A stretch of 48,658 bases of DNA from Betaproteobacteria bacterium (GCA_027492485.1 JAPUER010000057.1:1-48658), one strand, 5' to 3'. Numbered from the stretch's first letter, positions 17,419 through 30,714 are shown. Notes: generated by a model from the sequence alone, not told the origin. Numbers and translations are program-made.

Positions 17419-17843
17419 GGACTATTGTTTTCGGCATTGCCGCTTCAGCAGTGATTAACGTCGTCAGCGCGTATGAGATAGACACGCATTCACGTATCAC
17501 CTATGAGGCCTACTTCCGCAGCACAGCGAAAGCGTCAGCGACGCTGCGTCGGCTAGGACTGAGCAAAGCCAGAGCGAGCACATTCAACGTCTCCGCCGGC
17601 GAGACTGACTACCGTTTTTACCTCGGCAGTAAATACTACGACCAAAGCAACAGCACACGTGACCCGCGGGACGCCACGGATTTCGACGCGCTGAACAGTT
17701 GGGTGATGAAGGCGTACAAGGCGCCGCAGCCGCAACGGCGCTGGGCGTTCTCGACGTTCGATGGCCGCGACGAGCCGTATTTTCCGGTGGACTGGATGGC
17801 GCGCGGTGTTTTGAGGCATGATTCCGGTTGTGACCGCACATAA
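17415..17843 (+). CDS. Exported protein, possibly C-terminally truncated
   Basis: 142 residues from ATG 17415, which overlaps the previous stop. The N-terminus is a signal peptide (IVFGIAASAVINVVSAYE). The mature start EIDTHSRITYEAYF has a His-containing pattern reminiscent of zinc-dependent phospholipase C/nuclease-like proteins, but this is a weak resemblance. The frame ends abruptly after DWMARGVLRHDSGC and overlaps the next gene by 26 bases, so it looks like the N-terminal piece of a longer protein. Its first half is visibly less G/C-rich than its neighbours. Confidence 0.5.
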   Translation: MRTIVFGIAASAVINVVSAYEIDTHSRITYEAYFRSTAKASATLRRLGLSKARASTFNVSAGETDYRFYLGSKYYDQSNSTRDPRDATDFDALNSWVMKAYKAPQPQRRWAFSTFDGRDEPYFPVDWMARGVLRHDSGCDRT

Positions 17844-18507
17844 CCATCGTCGCTTCGCCCTGCTCAGATACATTCACGCCCGGCCGCGCTTGTGGTCGTC
17901 GCTGGCGTTTGGCATTGCCGTGACGTTGCTGCTTCCTGCGGCGGCGGCCCACGAGGGGGTGACGCGGGCGCTGATCGGCTGGAACGCGGGCTCGCTGCTC
18001 TATCTGGTGCTCGTGTTTGTGATGATGCGCGGCGCCGATGCCCGGCGCATTCGTTTACAGGCGGAGCGTGAGGACGAAGGCCGCAACACCATTCTGCTGC
18101 TGGTCAGCGCGACGATGGTGGCGGTGTTGCTGGCGATTGCGGTGCAGCTCTCGCTTGCCAAGGATGCGCACGGCACGCTGAAGGCGGCTCACATCGGGCT
18201 GGCGGCGCTCACGGTGTCCACCGCCTGGCTGTTCGTACAGACTATTTTCGCGCTGCACTATGCGCACGAATACCAGTTGCAACACTCGGCGAAATCGCCG
18301 TCGCTGCTGTTTCCCGGCAACGAAGCCCCCGACTATTTCGATTTTCTCTACGTGTCCTGCGTCATCGGCACCTCGGGGCAAACGGCGGACGTGGCGTTCG
18401 CCTCGCGGCGCATGCGCCGGGTCGGCCTCCTGCATTGCATCCTCGCCTTCGTTTTCAATACGACGCTGCTGGCGCTGACCATCAACATTGCGGCGAGTTT
18501 GATCTAG
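17818..18507 (+). CDS. DUF1345 family inner-membrane protein
   Basis: 229 residues with five to six predicted membrane segments (about 28-45, 53-70, 92-112, 124-145, 200-225). The signature APDYFDFLYVSCVIGTSGQT matches the DUF1345 family. Function is unknown. ATG 17818 lies in the previous gene; GTG 17830 is a possible alternative. The stop codon overlaps the first bases of the MITE-like repeat at 18506. Confidence 0.8.
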   Translation: MIPVVTAHNHRRFALLRYIHARPRLWSSLAFGIAVTLLLPAAAAHEGVTRALIGWNAGSLLYLVLVFVMMRGADARRIRLQAEREDEGRNTILLLVSATMVAVLLAIAVQLSLAKDAHGTLKAAHIGLAALTVSTAWLFVQTIFALHYAHEYQLQHSAKSPSLLFPGNEAPDYFDFLYVSCVIGTSGQTADVAFASRRMRRVGLLHCILAFVFNTTLLALTINIAASLI

Positions 18508-18676
18508 GGAAGCGCTGAACAAGCCCCCGTTCGCCCCCGGCCTTCGCCGGGGCAGGCTCTGAGCGCAGTGTCCTTCGCAAGCTCAGGATGATCGGAGGTT
18601 TGACGATTGGATGGGGGTTTCAGACCCTTCGCCGATGGCTCAGGGTGAACGGAACCTACTTATTCAGCGTTCCCTT
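18506..18676. mobile_element. MITE-like repeat with terminal inverted repeats
   Basis: About 171 bp, starting AGGGAAGCGCTGAACAAG and ending CTTATTCAGCGTTCCCTT; the termini are inverted copies with about 15 of 18 positions matching. The interior has nested hairpins (CCCCGGCCTTCGCCGGGG) and the TGAGC/GAAGG-type words common in interspersed repeats of high-GC bacteria. There is no open frame for a transposase, so it would be non-autonomous. It separates the DUF1345 gene from vapBC. Confidence 0.55.
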
Positions 18677-18741
18677 GGGCGGCATCAGCTCCGCAGCAGC
18701 AACGGCTCTCTTGCAATTGACGGTGCTTTTTTGTCTAAAAT

Positions 18742-18767
18742 GCACGTAATACGTGCGCACGCATTAC
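18742..18767. promoter_or_regulatory. Overlapping palindromic operator of the toxin-antitoxin pair
   Basis: Positions 18746-18767 form a 22-bp palindrome broken only at positions 6 and 17. An overlapping perfect repeat, GCACGT-AAT-ACGTGC, occupies 18742-18756. It lies 7 bases before the antitoxin ATG and just after a TAAAAT (18736-18741) that could be the -10. This is the expected place for autoregulation by the VapBC complex. Confidence 0.65.
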
Positions 18768-18773
18768 TTTTGT

Positions 18774-19004
18774 ATGGCGAATCTCACCCTCTCCGTCGAC
18801 GAAAACACCATCGCTCGTGCGCGCGAGGCGGCGCAGGCGATGGGTACCAGCCTCAATCAACTGGTGCGCGAGCACATCGAGCGGCTAGCCGGTGCCGGGC
18901 AGCGGGTGGCCGAGCATCGCGCCTATGAAGCACGGGCGGTTGCGGCAAAAGGCGCCCTTCGCGGCTGGAAATTCGACCGCGAAGAAGCCAACGCGCGTGG
19001 CTAG
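18774..19004 (+). CDS. VapB-type antitoxin
   Basis: 76 residues. The N-terminal MANLTLSVDENTIARARE and following helix resemble a ribbon-helix-helix DNA-binding fold. The C-terminal part, charged and rich in Ala/Arg, would wrap the toxin. ATG 18774 is preferred because it starts the strand segment directly. The gene overlaps the toxin by 8 bases, typical for translationally coupled toxin-antitoxin pairs. It should repress its own promoter through the palindrome at 18742-18767. Confidence 0.82.
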   Translation: MANLTLSVDENTIARAREAAQAMGTSLNQLVREHIERLAGAGQRVAEHRAYEARAVAAKGALRGWKFDREEANARG

Positions 19005-19434
19005 CTTCATCGATTCCAACGTCCTCATCTACGCCGAAGCGAGCGACGAACCGGCCAAGCAATACGCCGCGCTTGCGTTGTTGTCGCGACTGAAGCTCGA
19101 TGCCGAAGGCGTGATCTCCACCCAAGTGCTGCAAGAGTTTGCCAATGTGGCGTTGCGCAAAATGGGGCTGAACGCAGCGCATGTGCGTGCGCAGCTTGCT
19201 GCGCATGAACAGTTCGAGGTGGTGCAGGTGACGCCGCGCATCATTCGCGGCGCGCTCGACCTGCACCAGACGCGAAGCCTGTCGTTCTACGACGCGCTCC
19301 TCGTCGAAGCCGCGCGCATTGCCGGATGCGACACGTTGTACAGCGAAGACCTGACCACGGGCGAAGTGATCGACGGCGTCAAGATCGTCAATCCGTTTGC
19401 AGAGCCGGTCGCCCGCGCGGTGCACGAAGCCTGA
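18997..19434 (+). CDS. PIN-domain toxin (VapC-type ribonuclease)
   Basis: 145 residues from GTG 18997. The first acidic residue is in FIDSNVLIY, the second in LQEFANV, and later ones in SFYDALLVEAA and LYSEDL, giving the acidic metal site of PIN nucleases. Such toxins cut RNA when the antitoxin is degraded. The frame is open upstream inside the antitoxin gene, but only GTG 18997 gives a normal PIN start. Confidence 0.88.
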   Translation: MASFIDSNVLIYAEASDEPAKQYAALALLSRLKLDAEGVISTQVLQEFANVALRKMGLNAAHVRAQLAAHEQFEVVQVTPRIIRGALDLHQTRSLSFYDALLVEAARIAGCDTLYSEDLTTGEVIDGVKIVNPFAEPVARAVHEA

Positions 19435-19485
19435 GCGCCCCGGCGCTCATTGCCTACATCACGTCGCCCGCTGCCGTTGAACGGC

Positions 19486-21741
19486 CTACCCAAAGTCATA
19501 CGGGTCAACGTCGACCGCCCAGCGCACCTTCGGCTTCGCGGCCTGCATCGTCTGCCGTAAGGTGAGCAATGCCTCGGCGAGCGGCCGCACTTTCACGGCG
19601 ACGGTCGTCATCGACCAGCGCGTAAAGTCGGCCTTGCGGGCGAGCGGTGCCGGCTGCGGCGCGAACACTTCACCTTCGTCGGCGAGCGCTTCGCGCAGCA
19701 CCGCGTGCGCCTGCGCGAAGAAGCCGGCCACGGCCTGCGCATCCTTCGATTCGGCGCGCACCAGCGCCATGCGGGTGGCCGGCGGCAGGCCGATGGCTTC
19801 GCGGCTGGCGAGCGTCTGTTCGGCGAAGCCCTCATAGTCGTTGGTCAGCAACGCATGAAACACCGGATGGTCGGGGAATTCGGTCTGGATCAGCACTTCG
19901 CCGGGCAAGGCATGGCGGCCGGCGCGACCCGCAACCTGCGTCAATAGCGCGAACAGATCTTCCTGTGCGCGGAAGTCGGTGGAGAACAGCGCGCGGTCGG
20001 CATCGACCACGCCGACCAGCGTCAGCGCCGGGAAATCGTGCCCCTTGGCGAGCATCTGGGTGCCGACGACGATGTCGACCTCGCGCGCCAGGATGCGCTC
20101 GTACAGCGCGCGCCAGGCGTGCTTGCCGGACAGCGAATCGGTGTCGGCGCGGGCGATGCGCGCCGCGGGAAAGGCCTCGATCAGCGCGGCCTCGAGCTTT
20201 TGGGTGCCGACGCCGGCGCCAACCAGCTCCGGGTGGCCGCAGGCGGGGCATTTGTTCGGCACGCCGGACTGCGCGCCGCAGTGATGGCAGCGCAGCGAAC
20301 GGGTCGTCTGATGCAGCGTCATCTTGGCGTCGCAGCGCTTGCAGGGCGCGCTCCAGCCGCAATGCGGGCAGTACAGCGCCGGCGCGAAGCCACGCCGGTT
20401 GACCAGCACCAGGCTTTGCTCGCCGCGCTCGAGGCGCGCGGCAATGCCATCTGTCAGGGCTTCCGACAGGCCGGCCTTGACGCGGCGGCCGCGCGCCGGA
20501 ACCAGCCGCAGCGCGGACGGTGCCGCAGCAGTAGCGCGTTCGCGCAATGCAATGTACTGATAGGCGTCGCTGCGTGCGCCCTGTGCCTGTGCGGCGTAGC
20601 GCACGTTGCGCCAGGTTTCCAGGCTTGGCGTGGCGCTGGCGAGCAGCACCGGAATGTTGGCCTGTTTGGCGCGCACGATGGCGACGTCGCGGGCGTGATA
20701 GCGCGGCGATTCATTCTGCTTGTAGCTGCCGTCGTGCTCCTCGTCGATGACGATGAGACCGAGATTCGCCGCCGGCGCGAACACGGCAAGCCGGGTGCCG
20801 ATGATGAGCTGTGCGCGGCCCTGATGCACGTCGTGCCAGGCGCGGTTGCGCTCGCCGGCGGCGAGCTTCGAGTGCAGCACTGCAGTGGCGACGCCCGGCA
20901 GCGCGGCGGCGACGCGGTCGATCAGTTGCGGCGTGAGGTTGATCTCGGGCACCAGCAACAGCGCCTGCCGTCCGGCATTGAGCACCGTGGCGACCAGATC
21001 GAGATACACCTCGGTCTTGCCGCTGCCGGTGACGCCGTGCAGCAGCGAAACGGAAAAAGCGTCGGCGCGACTGCGCAGCGCCGCGGCGGCTTCGCGTTGC
21101 GCCGCTGTGAAGTCTGGCAATTGCGGCAGCACCAGTGACGGTTGCGGCGAATCGAACAGCGGCGTCAGCCCGCCCGCCTGCCACCAGTCGCGCAGCAGGC
21201 GCCGCGGGGTCGCCGCGAGCGCTGTCGCCGTCGCCGCATCGATGGCGTGCGCGGCCTGGCGCAGGAACAGATCGGCCAGCGCACGCTGCGCGCGGTGGCG
21301 TGCCGGGATCGTCGCCAGATGCGACCGGCCCGCGGTGGATAACGCCCAGCCGGTCGGTTCCGGGGCCGGCGGCGCGTCGGCCGCGGTGATCAGTCCGGCC
21401 GCCATGCCCAGCGGCACCTGGTAGTAGTCGGCCACGAAGCGCGCCAGCGCAACCAGCGAAGCCGGCAGCGCGCCGCTCAGCACCCGTCGTACCGGTTTCA
21501 GTTTGCCGACTGCGGCGTTACTGTCGGTCGGCTCGTTGTGAATGGCAGTGACCAGCGCCGCGTAGGGACGCACGCCGACGGTGACTTCGACGCAGCCGTG
21601 CAGTTCGACACCGTCATGATCGACCGTGTAGTCCAGCGCGCGGCCGATCTGGTCGATGGCGAGCGGCACTTCCACGGTGATCCGTGTGAGCGCTTGCTCT
21701 CCATTTTTGACCAGCATTTTCGGCATCTTTACAGACGTCAA
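19486..21741 (-). CDS. priA: Primosomal replication protein N' (PriA helicase)
   Basis: 751 residues. N-terminal DNA-binding domain (about 15-110), helicase core with Walker A GVTGSGKT and DEEH box, then a zinc-binding insert with four CxxC-type pairs (CPHCG, CKRC, CHHCG, CPACG). C-terminal helicase motifs include GTQMLAKGHDF and QVAGRAGR. It reloads the replisome at stalled forks. The frame begins with TTG 21741, preceded by GGGGAC at a good distance; ATG 21726 is an alternative without such a site. It is 269 bases downstream of hemE on the same strand. Confidence 0.97.
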   Translation of the reverse strand: MTSVKMPKMLVKNGEQALTRITVEVPLAIDQIGRALDYTVDHDGVELHGCVEVTVGVRPYAALVTAIHNEPTDSNAAVGKLKPVRRVLSGALPASLVALARFVADYYQVPLGMAAGLITAADAPPAPEPTGWALSTAGRSHLATIPARHRAQRALADLFLRQAAHAIDAATATALAATPRRLLRDWWQAGGLTPLFDSPQPSLVLPQLPDFTAAQREAAAALRSRADAFSVSLLHGVTGSGKTEVYLDLVATVLNAGRQALLLVPEINLTPQLIDRVAAALPGVATAVLHSKLAAGERNRAWHDVHQGRAQLIIGTRLAVFAPAANLGLIVIDEEHDGSYKQNESPRYHARDVAIVRAKQANIPVLLASATPSLETWRNVRYAAQAQGARSDAYQYIALRERATAAAPSALRLVPARGRRVKAGLSEALTDGIAARLERGEQSLVLVNRRGFAPALYCPHCGWSAPCKRCDAKMTLHQTTRSLRCHHCGAQSGVPNKCPACGHPELVGAGVGTQKLEAALIEAFPAARIARADTDSLSGKHAWRALYERILAREVDIVVGTQMLAKGHDFPALTLVGVVDADRALFSTDFRAQEDLFALLTQVAGRAGRHALPGEVLIQTEFPDHPVFHALLTNDYEGFAEQTLASREAIGLPPATRMALVRAESKDAQAVAGFFAQAHAVLREALADEGEVFAPQPAPLARKADFTRWSMTTVAVKVRPLAEALLTLRQTMQAAKPKVRWAVDVDPYDFG

Positions 21742-21759
21742 TTATTCGTCCCCAACGCC

Positions 21760-21948
21760 TGTGGATAAATTTGTGAGCATTTCGGCCTCACTGGGCCGCA
21801 AAGCGCCTGTGGTTGCGGTTGTCGGGTCTCTGCACGATTCTGTGGCGCCCTAAAAACAACCAGATAAATCAATGATTTAAGTGCTTTTTCGCGGTTTTCC
21901 GGCGGGGCGCTCGCTCACTCGTCGCGGTACCGGCATTTTTGTGCATAA
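21760..21948. promoter_or_regulatory. Two DnaA-box sequences upstream of priA
   Basis: TGTGGATAA at 21760-21768 (minus-strand TTATCCACA) and TGTGCATAA at 21940-21948 (minus-strand TTATGCACA), both in the same orientation. An A/T-rich stretch (about 21850-21895) lies between them. The 269-base hemE-priA gap has no gene. These may let DnaA influence priA transcription; two boxes are too few for an origin. Confidence 0.4.
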
Positions 21949-22010
21949 CTGGCGCGGTGGAGCGCCTTTTGCCCTGCTTGTCAAGCCGGGGTGCAACCCG
22001 TTTGAGGAGT

Positions 22011-23078
22011 TCAGGCTTGGCGCAGCTCGTTAACGAGAAAACCCACCAGTGCCGGGTCGGCGTCCGGCGTGATGCCGTGGCCCAGATTGGCGATGTAGCG
22101 GCGGCGCGTGTCGAATCCGGTCAGCGCCGCGGCAAGCTCGCGCCGAATGGTGGCCTCGTCGGTGGTCAGCAGCAGCGGATCGAAATTGCCCTGCAGCGTG
22201 ACGTCCGGTCCGGCGGCCGCCCGTGCGCCCGCCAGATCGCTTTGCCAGTCGACGCCGAGGCCGAGCGGCGATGCGGCGGCGCCGGCCGGACGCGCGGCCA
22301 TCGCCGCCACGCTGTGCGCTGCGCCGCGGCTGAACATGACCACCGGCAGCGTCGGGAATTCGGCGTTCAGACGCGCCACGATGCGCTGCATCGGCGCCAG
22401 CGAGAACTGGCGATACAGGCGCGGCGCCAGCACGCCGCCCCAGGTGTCGAACAGCATCAGCGCGTCGGCCCCGGCGCGCACCTGCTCACGCAAGTACGCG
22501 GCGACGGCGTCGACGTTGATGTCGAGCACGCGCTGGAAGAGATCGGGGCGCGACAGCAGCATGCGCCGCGTGATCGGGAAGCCATCGCCAGAGCCGCCGC
22601 CCTCGATCATGTAGCAGGCCAGTGTGAACGGGCTGCCGGAAAAGCCGATCAGCGGCACCCGCTGCTTGCCGTCGCGGGTCAGCGCGCGCCTGCATTCGGC
22701 CACGGCGTCGAACACGTATTGCAACTGCGCCATGTCGGGCACGGCGAGCGCTTTGACCGCCGCCTCGTCACGCAGCGGGCGGGCGAAGCGCGGCCCTTCG
22801 CCGACGCCGAACGAAAGGCCAAGCCCCATCGCGTCGGGCACGGTCAGGATGTCGGAAAACAGGATCGCGGCGTCGAGATCGTAGCGCTCGAGCGGCTGCA
22901 GCAGCACCTCGGCGCAGAACGACGGCGAACGGCAAAGCTCGAGAAAACTGCCCGCTTTGGCGCGGGTGGCGCGGTACTCGGGCAGGTAGCGCCCGGCCTG
23001 CCGCATCAGCCAGATCGGCGGGCGCGGCAGCACTTCATCGGTGAAGGCACGCAGGAACAGATCGTTTACAAAAGGCAT
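22011..23078 (-). CDS. hemE: Uroporphyrinogen decarboxylase
   Basis: 355 residues from ATG 23078. Signature motifs are WLMRQAGRYLPEYR near the N-terminus, FSDILTVPDAMGLGL, GFSGSPFTLACYMIEG and the C-terminal NLGHGI. The enzyme removes four carboxyl groups from uroporphyrinogen III to give coproporphyrinogen III in haem synthesis. Its start codon overlaps the stop of the retropepsin-like gene by one base (TGATG), so the two are coupled. The open frame continues upstream but only in a shadow of that gene. Confidence 0.97.
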   Translation of the reverse strand: MPFVNDLFLRAFTDEVLPRPPIWLMRQAGRYLPEYRATRAKAGSFLELCRSPSFCAEVLLQPLERYDLDAAILFSDILTVPDAMGLGLSFGVGEGPRFARPLRDEAAVKALAVPDMAQLQYVFDAVAECRRALTRDGKQRVPLIGFSGSPFTLACYMIEGGGSGDGFPITRRMLLSRPDLFQRVLDINVDAVAAYLREQVRAGADALMLFDTWGGVLAPRLYRQFSLAPMQRIVARLNAEFPTLPVVMFSRGAAHSVAAMAARPAGAAASPLGLGVDWQSDLAGARAAAGPDVTLQGNFDPLLLTTDEATIRRELAAALTGFDTRRRYIANLGHGITPDADPALVGFLVNELRQA

Positions 23079-23815
23079 CAGCGGCGGACCAGGGTAAGCG
23101 TGCGATTGGACCACGACGGTGCCACGCGTTTGAGGAAGTCGCGGCCGATCACCGTGTTGGTGAGGCCAGGTTTTTCGCTGACGACGGCGGTGACGCCGTA
23201 GACATCGACGGCGCCGACGCGCACCGAATTGAGCGGCAGCACCCAGGTGCGATAGGTGGCCGGCTTGCCGTCCTTGTCTTTGGGTTCGACGACGGTCTTC
23301 ACTTCCTTGCCGTCCTTGGTCTCGACAATGGTCTGCTTCGGCGTGCGGTGGGTCTGCACTTTCTTGTCCTTGTACGGCAGATTCAGGCGGTCGGCGTCGG
23401 CGACCGGAATCACCACGAGATCCATCGTGCGGTCGATTTCGGCCTGCACATTGCCGCCGTTGAGCAGCGCCGGCGTCATGTACCTGTTCTTCTGGTCGGC
23501 CTTGATCTGGTGGCTGATGAAGCCCTGCGTCTGCGAATCGAACACCGCCGTTTCGCCGACCCGCATGCTGTGCGGCAGGCCGTTGAACATGAAATGCGCG
23601 GTGTCGTCGCGGACTTTTTCGAGCAGCAAGCCTTCGTCGGTGAATTGCCCGAGCCGGGCCTCGCGGCGCTCGCCGTCGACGACGAACTGGGCGCTCGAAC
23701 GGGCGCCGACGGATTTCAGTTGCAGCGTGGTGGCGGTGGCGGCGGTGCAGGCGGCGAGCGCCAGCAGGGCCGCGAACGGCGCGCCGCATCGACGGAAAAA
23801 CTGCGGAAACTTCAT
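23078..23815 (-). CDS. Exported retropepsin-like protein lacking the Asp-Thr-Gly catalytic motif
   Basis: 245 residues from ATG 23815 (ATG 23824 is an alternative). An N-terminal signal sequence ends LALAAC, possibly a lipobox. The middle and end resemble the bacterial clan AA aspartic protease family: a strand-plus-helix segment ending VIPVADADRLNL, then LNSVRVGAVDVYGVTAVV and VIGRDFLKRV. Where that family has DTGA, this protein reads DRTM (Asp about residue 128), so Thr-Gly is gone. A Lys-rich insert (about 145-180) is also present. It is probably non-proteolytic or catalytically altered. It is coupled to hemE. Confidence 0.65.
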   Translation of the reverse strand: MKFPQFFRRCGAPFAALLALAACTAATATTLQLKSVGARSSAQFVVDGERREARLGQFTDEGLLLEKVRDDTAHFMFNGLPHSMRVGETAVFDSQTQGFISHQIKADQKNRYMTPALLNGGNVQAEIDRTMDLVVIPVADADRLNLPYKDKKVQTHRTPKQTIVETKDGKEVKTVVEPKDKDGKPATYRTWVLPLNSVRVGAVDVYGVTAVVSEKPGLTNTVIGRDFLKRVAPSWSNRTLTLVRR

Positions 23816-23885
23816 GGGCAGCATGCTAATACGCGATCACCAGACGGCATTGACCGCCGGCAAGTCGGGCGCGTTCCGGATGCAA

Positions 23886-24004
23886 CATCTTTTTGCTCAA
23901 AGCCCCAATCAATATGGGCTACCACCGCGAAAACGCAAATAGTCGACTTTTGCGCTTTAAAGCCGTAAGCCCTTATCCAATCGGCGTTGGCACGAAAAGC
24001 TGAT
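23886..24004. repeat. GTCGAC palindromic element, copy C (full)
   Basis: About 119 bp centred on GTCGAC at 23942-23947, from CATCTTTTTGC to CGAAAAGCTGAT. The two arms match each other well: read outward from the core both give a TTGCG-like start, then GTAGCCC/GTAAGCCC, then AT and a GG(C/G)G word. The right end lies one base before the gltD stop codon (24006-24008). It fills most of the gap between gltD and the retropepsin-like gene. Confidence 0.7.
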
Positions 24005-24005
24005 A

Positions 24006-25487
24006 CTAGCGCGGCAGCGTCGACGCGCCCATCAGGAAGCTGTCCACCGCCCGCGCGCACTGCCTGCCTTCGCGGATTGCCCACACCACCAGCGACTGGC
24101 CACGACGCATGTCACCCGCCGCGAACACCTTCGCCACGTTGGTCTCGTACGCCATCGGCGCACCTTGCGCGTGACCCTCGTCGGTGTGCGCCTTGGCGTT
24201 GCCGCGGGTATCGCGCTCGACGCCGAAGGCGTCGAGAATGCCCGCCACCGGATGCACGAAGCCCATCGCCAGCAGCACCAGGTCGGCCTTCATTTCCCAT
24301 TCGCTGCCCGACACTTCGCTCATCCGGCCGTCTTTCCACTCGACGCGCGCCGCCTTGAGGCCGGTCACCTGACCGTCCTTGCCGACCAGCGCCTTGGTGG
24401 TCACCGACCAGTCGCGGATCGCGCCTTCCTCATGGCTGGACGAGGTGCGCATCTTGAGCGGCCAGTTCGGCCACACCATCGGCTTGTTCTCTTTCTCCGG
24501 CGGCTGCGGCATCAGTTCGAACTGGGTGACGCTCGCGGCGCCGTGACGGTTCGAGGTGCCGACGCAGTCGCTGCCGGTATCGCCGCCGCCGATCACCACG
24601 ACGTGCTTGCCTTTGGCCGAGATCACGTCGATCTGGTCGCCGGCGTTCACCTTGTTCTGCAACGGCAAGAACTCCATCGCGTAGTGCACGCCGGAAAGCT
24701 CGCGGCCCGGCACCGGCAGATCGCGCGGATGCTCGGCGCCACCGGCGAGCACGACGGCGTCGAATTCGGCTTGCAGCGCTGCCGGTGAGATCGTTTCCGT
24801 CGCATCATTGCCAACGCCGACCGGCAGTTTGGCATCGGTAATCATCACGCCGGTGCGGAAGCTCACGCCCTCGTCCTGCATCTGTGCGATGCGGCGGTCG
24901 ATGTGGTGTTTCTCGAACTTGAAATCCGGGATGCCGTAGCGCAGCAGGCCGCCGATGCGGCTGGATTTTTCGAACACCGTCACGTCATGCCCCGCGCGGG
25001 CGAGCTGCTGCGCGGCGGTGAGCCCGGCCGGACCGGAGCCAACCACGGCGACCTTCTTGCCGGTTTTGGTGGCCGCGACCTGCGGCGCAATCCAGCCTTC
25101 GTCCCAGCCCTTGTCGACGATGAAGTGCTCGATCGACTTGATGCCCACCGCATCGTTGTTGATGTTCAGCGTGCAGGCCGCTTCGCACGGCGCCGGGCAG
25201 ACACGGCCGGTGAACTCCGGGAAGTTGTTGGTGCTGTGCAGCGTGTCGAGCGCCTGGCGATAGTTGCCGCGATAAACGAGGTCGTTCCAGTCGGGAATGA
25301 TGTTGTTGATCGGGCAGCCGGTCTGGCAGAACGGAATGCCGCAATCCATGCAGCGCGCGCCCTGCTGTTTGGCCTCGTCGTCCTTCAGTGTGACGACGAA
25401 TTCGCGATAGTGACCAACGCGGGATTTCGGCGCCTCCGCCGCTTCGGTGAGGCGCTGAAATTCCATGAATCCGGTGATTTTTCCCAC
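24006..25487 (-). CDS. gltD: Glutamate synthase (NADPH), small subunit
   Basis: 493 residues. N-terminal cysteines [14 protein letters not shown] and CPAPCEAAC bind iron-sulfur clusters. [15 protein letters not shown] is the FAD motif and [11 protein letters not shown] the NADPH motif. It passes electrons from NADPH to the large subunit GltB for glutamate formation. The frame starts with GTG 25487. It is the third gene of gltB-DUF1272-gltD. The natural C-terminus (MGASTLPR) is intact although element C begins just past the stop. Confidence 0.97.
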   Translation of the reverse strand: MGKITGFMEFQRLTEAAEAPKSRVGHYREFVVTLKDDEAKQQGARCMDCGIPFCQTGCPINNIIPDWNDLVYRGNYRQALDTLHSTNNFPEFTGRVCPAPCEAACTLNINNDAVGIKSIEHFIVDKGWDEGWIAPQVAATKTGKKVAVVGSGPAGLTAAQQLARAGHDVTVFEKSSRIGGLLRYGIPDFKFEKHHIDRRIAQMQDEGVSFRTGVMITDAKLPVGVGNDATETISPAALQAEFDAVVLAGGAEHPRDLPVPGRELSGVHYAMEFLPLQNKVNAGDQIDVISAKGKHVVVIGGGDTGSDCVGTSNRHGAASVTQFELMPQPPEKENKPMVWPNWPLKMRTSSSHEEGAIRDWSVTTKALVGKDGQVTGLKAARVEWKDGRMSEVSGSEWEMKADLVLLAMGFVHPVAGILDAFGVERDTRGNAKAHTDEGHAQGAPMAYETNVAKVFAAGDMRRGQSLVVWAIREGRQCARAVDSFLMGASTLPR

Positions 25488-25505
25488 GGTGTGACTCGTT
25501 CTTGT

Positions 25506-25757
25506 TCAGGCTGCAGTCTTCAGGCAGCCATCGGGTTTGTAGATACGCTGGATGGATGGGGAATATTTCCCCAGTTTCGACGCCGGGCGGCGCGGTCGCC
25601 GCACCAGTTCGCCGCCGCAGTTCGGGCAGACATTGGCCAGCCGCTCCTCCGCGCAGCGCACGCAGAACGTGCACTCGAACGTACAGATGCGCGCAGCGGT
25701 CGATTCGTTGGGCAAATCGACGTTGCAGCATTCGCAGTTGGGGCGGATGTCGAGCAT
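25506..25757 (-). CDS. DUF1272 family zinc-ribbon protein
   Basis: 83 residues from ATG 25757. Cysteine-rich: CECC, then CTFECTFCVRCAE and CPNCGG, the pattern of the DUF1272 family, probably a zinc-binding fold. The C-terminal tail is basic (RRPRRPASKLGKY). Function unknown. It sits between gltB (23 bases upstream) and gltD (18 bases downstream), so it is co-transcribed with glutamate synthase. Confidence 0.82.
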   Translation of the reverse strand: MLDIRPNCECCNVDLPNESTAARICTFECTFCVRCAEERLANVCPNCGGELVRRPRRPASKLGKYSPSIQRIYKPDGCLKTAA

Positions 25758-25780
25758 GGCTGGCCTGTGCCGGAGCGCCG

Positions 25781-30484
<4,704 letters not shown>

Positions 30485-30684
30485 TGTGACACTCCAGACT
30501 TATGCAGTCGACCCATTTGCTGCTGCCCGCGACACCCCAAGGAGTCGATGCTGAAACGGTATAGTTTTATTCGCGGGCCGCATAGTTTATCGAAAAAGCA
30601 AAATTGCTGCAATGCGGCGCAATGTTGTTTTGCTGCCCGAAAATGACGGTGCAGCCAACATAGGGCTTGCACCATGCCATTGTC

Positions 30685-30714
30685 TTGCGGTTAAATCTAG
30701 AAGTTGCTTATAAA
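30685..30714 (+). promoter_or_regulatory. Candidate promoter of the Ig-like lipoprotein gene
   Basis: TTGCGG (30685-30690) and TATAAA (30709-30714) separated by 18 bases, in an A/T-rich part of the gltB upstream gap. The start codon lies about 54 bases after the -10. The remaining gap 30485-30684 should hold the divergent gltB promoter, which I cannot place. Confidence 0.45.

Noticed and set aside
21742-22010. A replication origin at the priA-hemE gap
   Set aside because: Only two DnaA boxes and no dnaA/dnaN/rpmH neighbours; regulatory sites are more likely.
30507-30512. GTCGAC upstream of gltB as another palindromic element
   Set aside because: No inverted AGCTTTT-like ends at about 60 bases and no arm similarity, so it is just a hexamer match.
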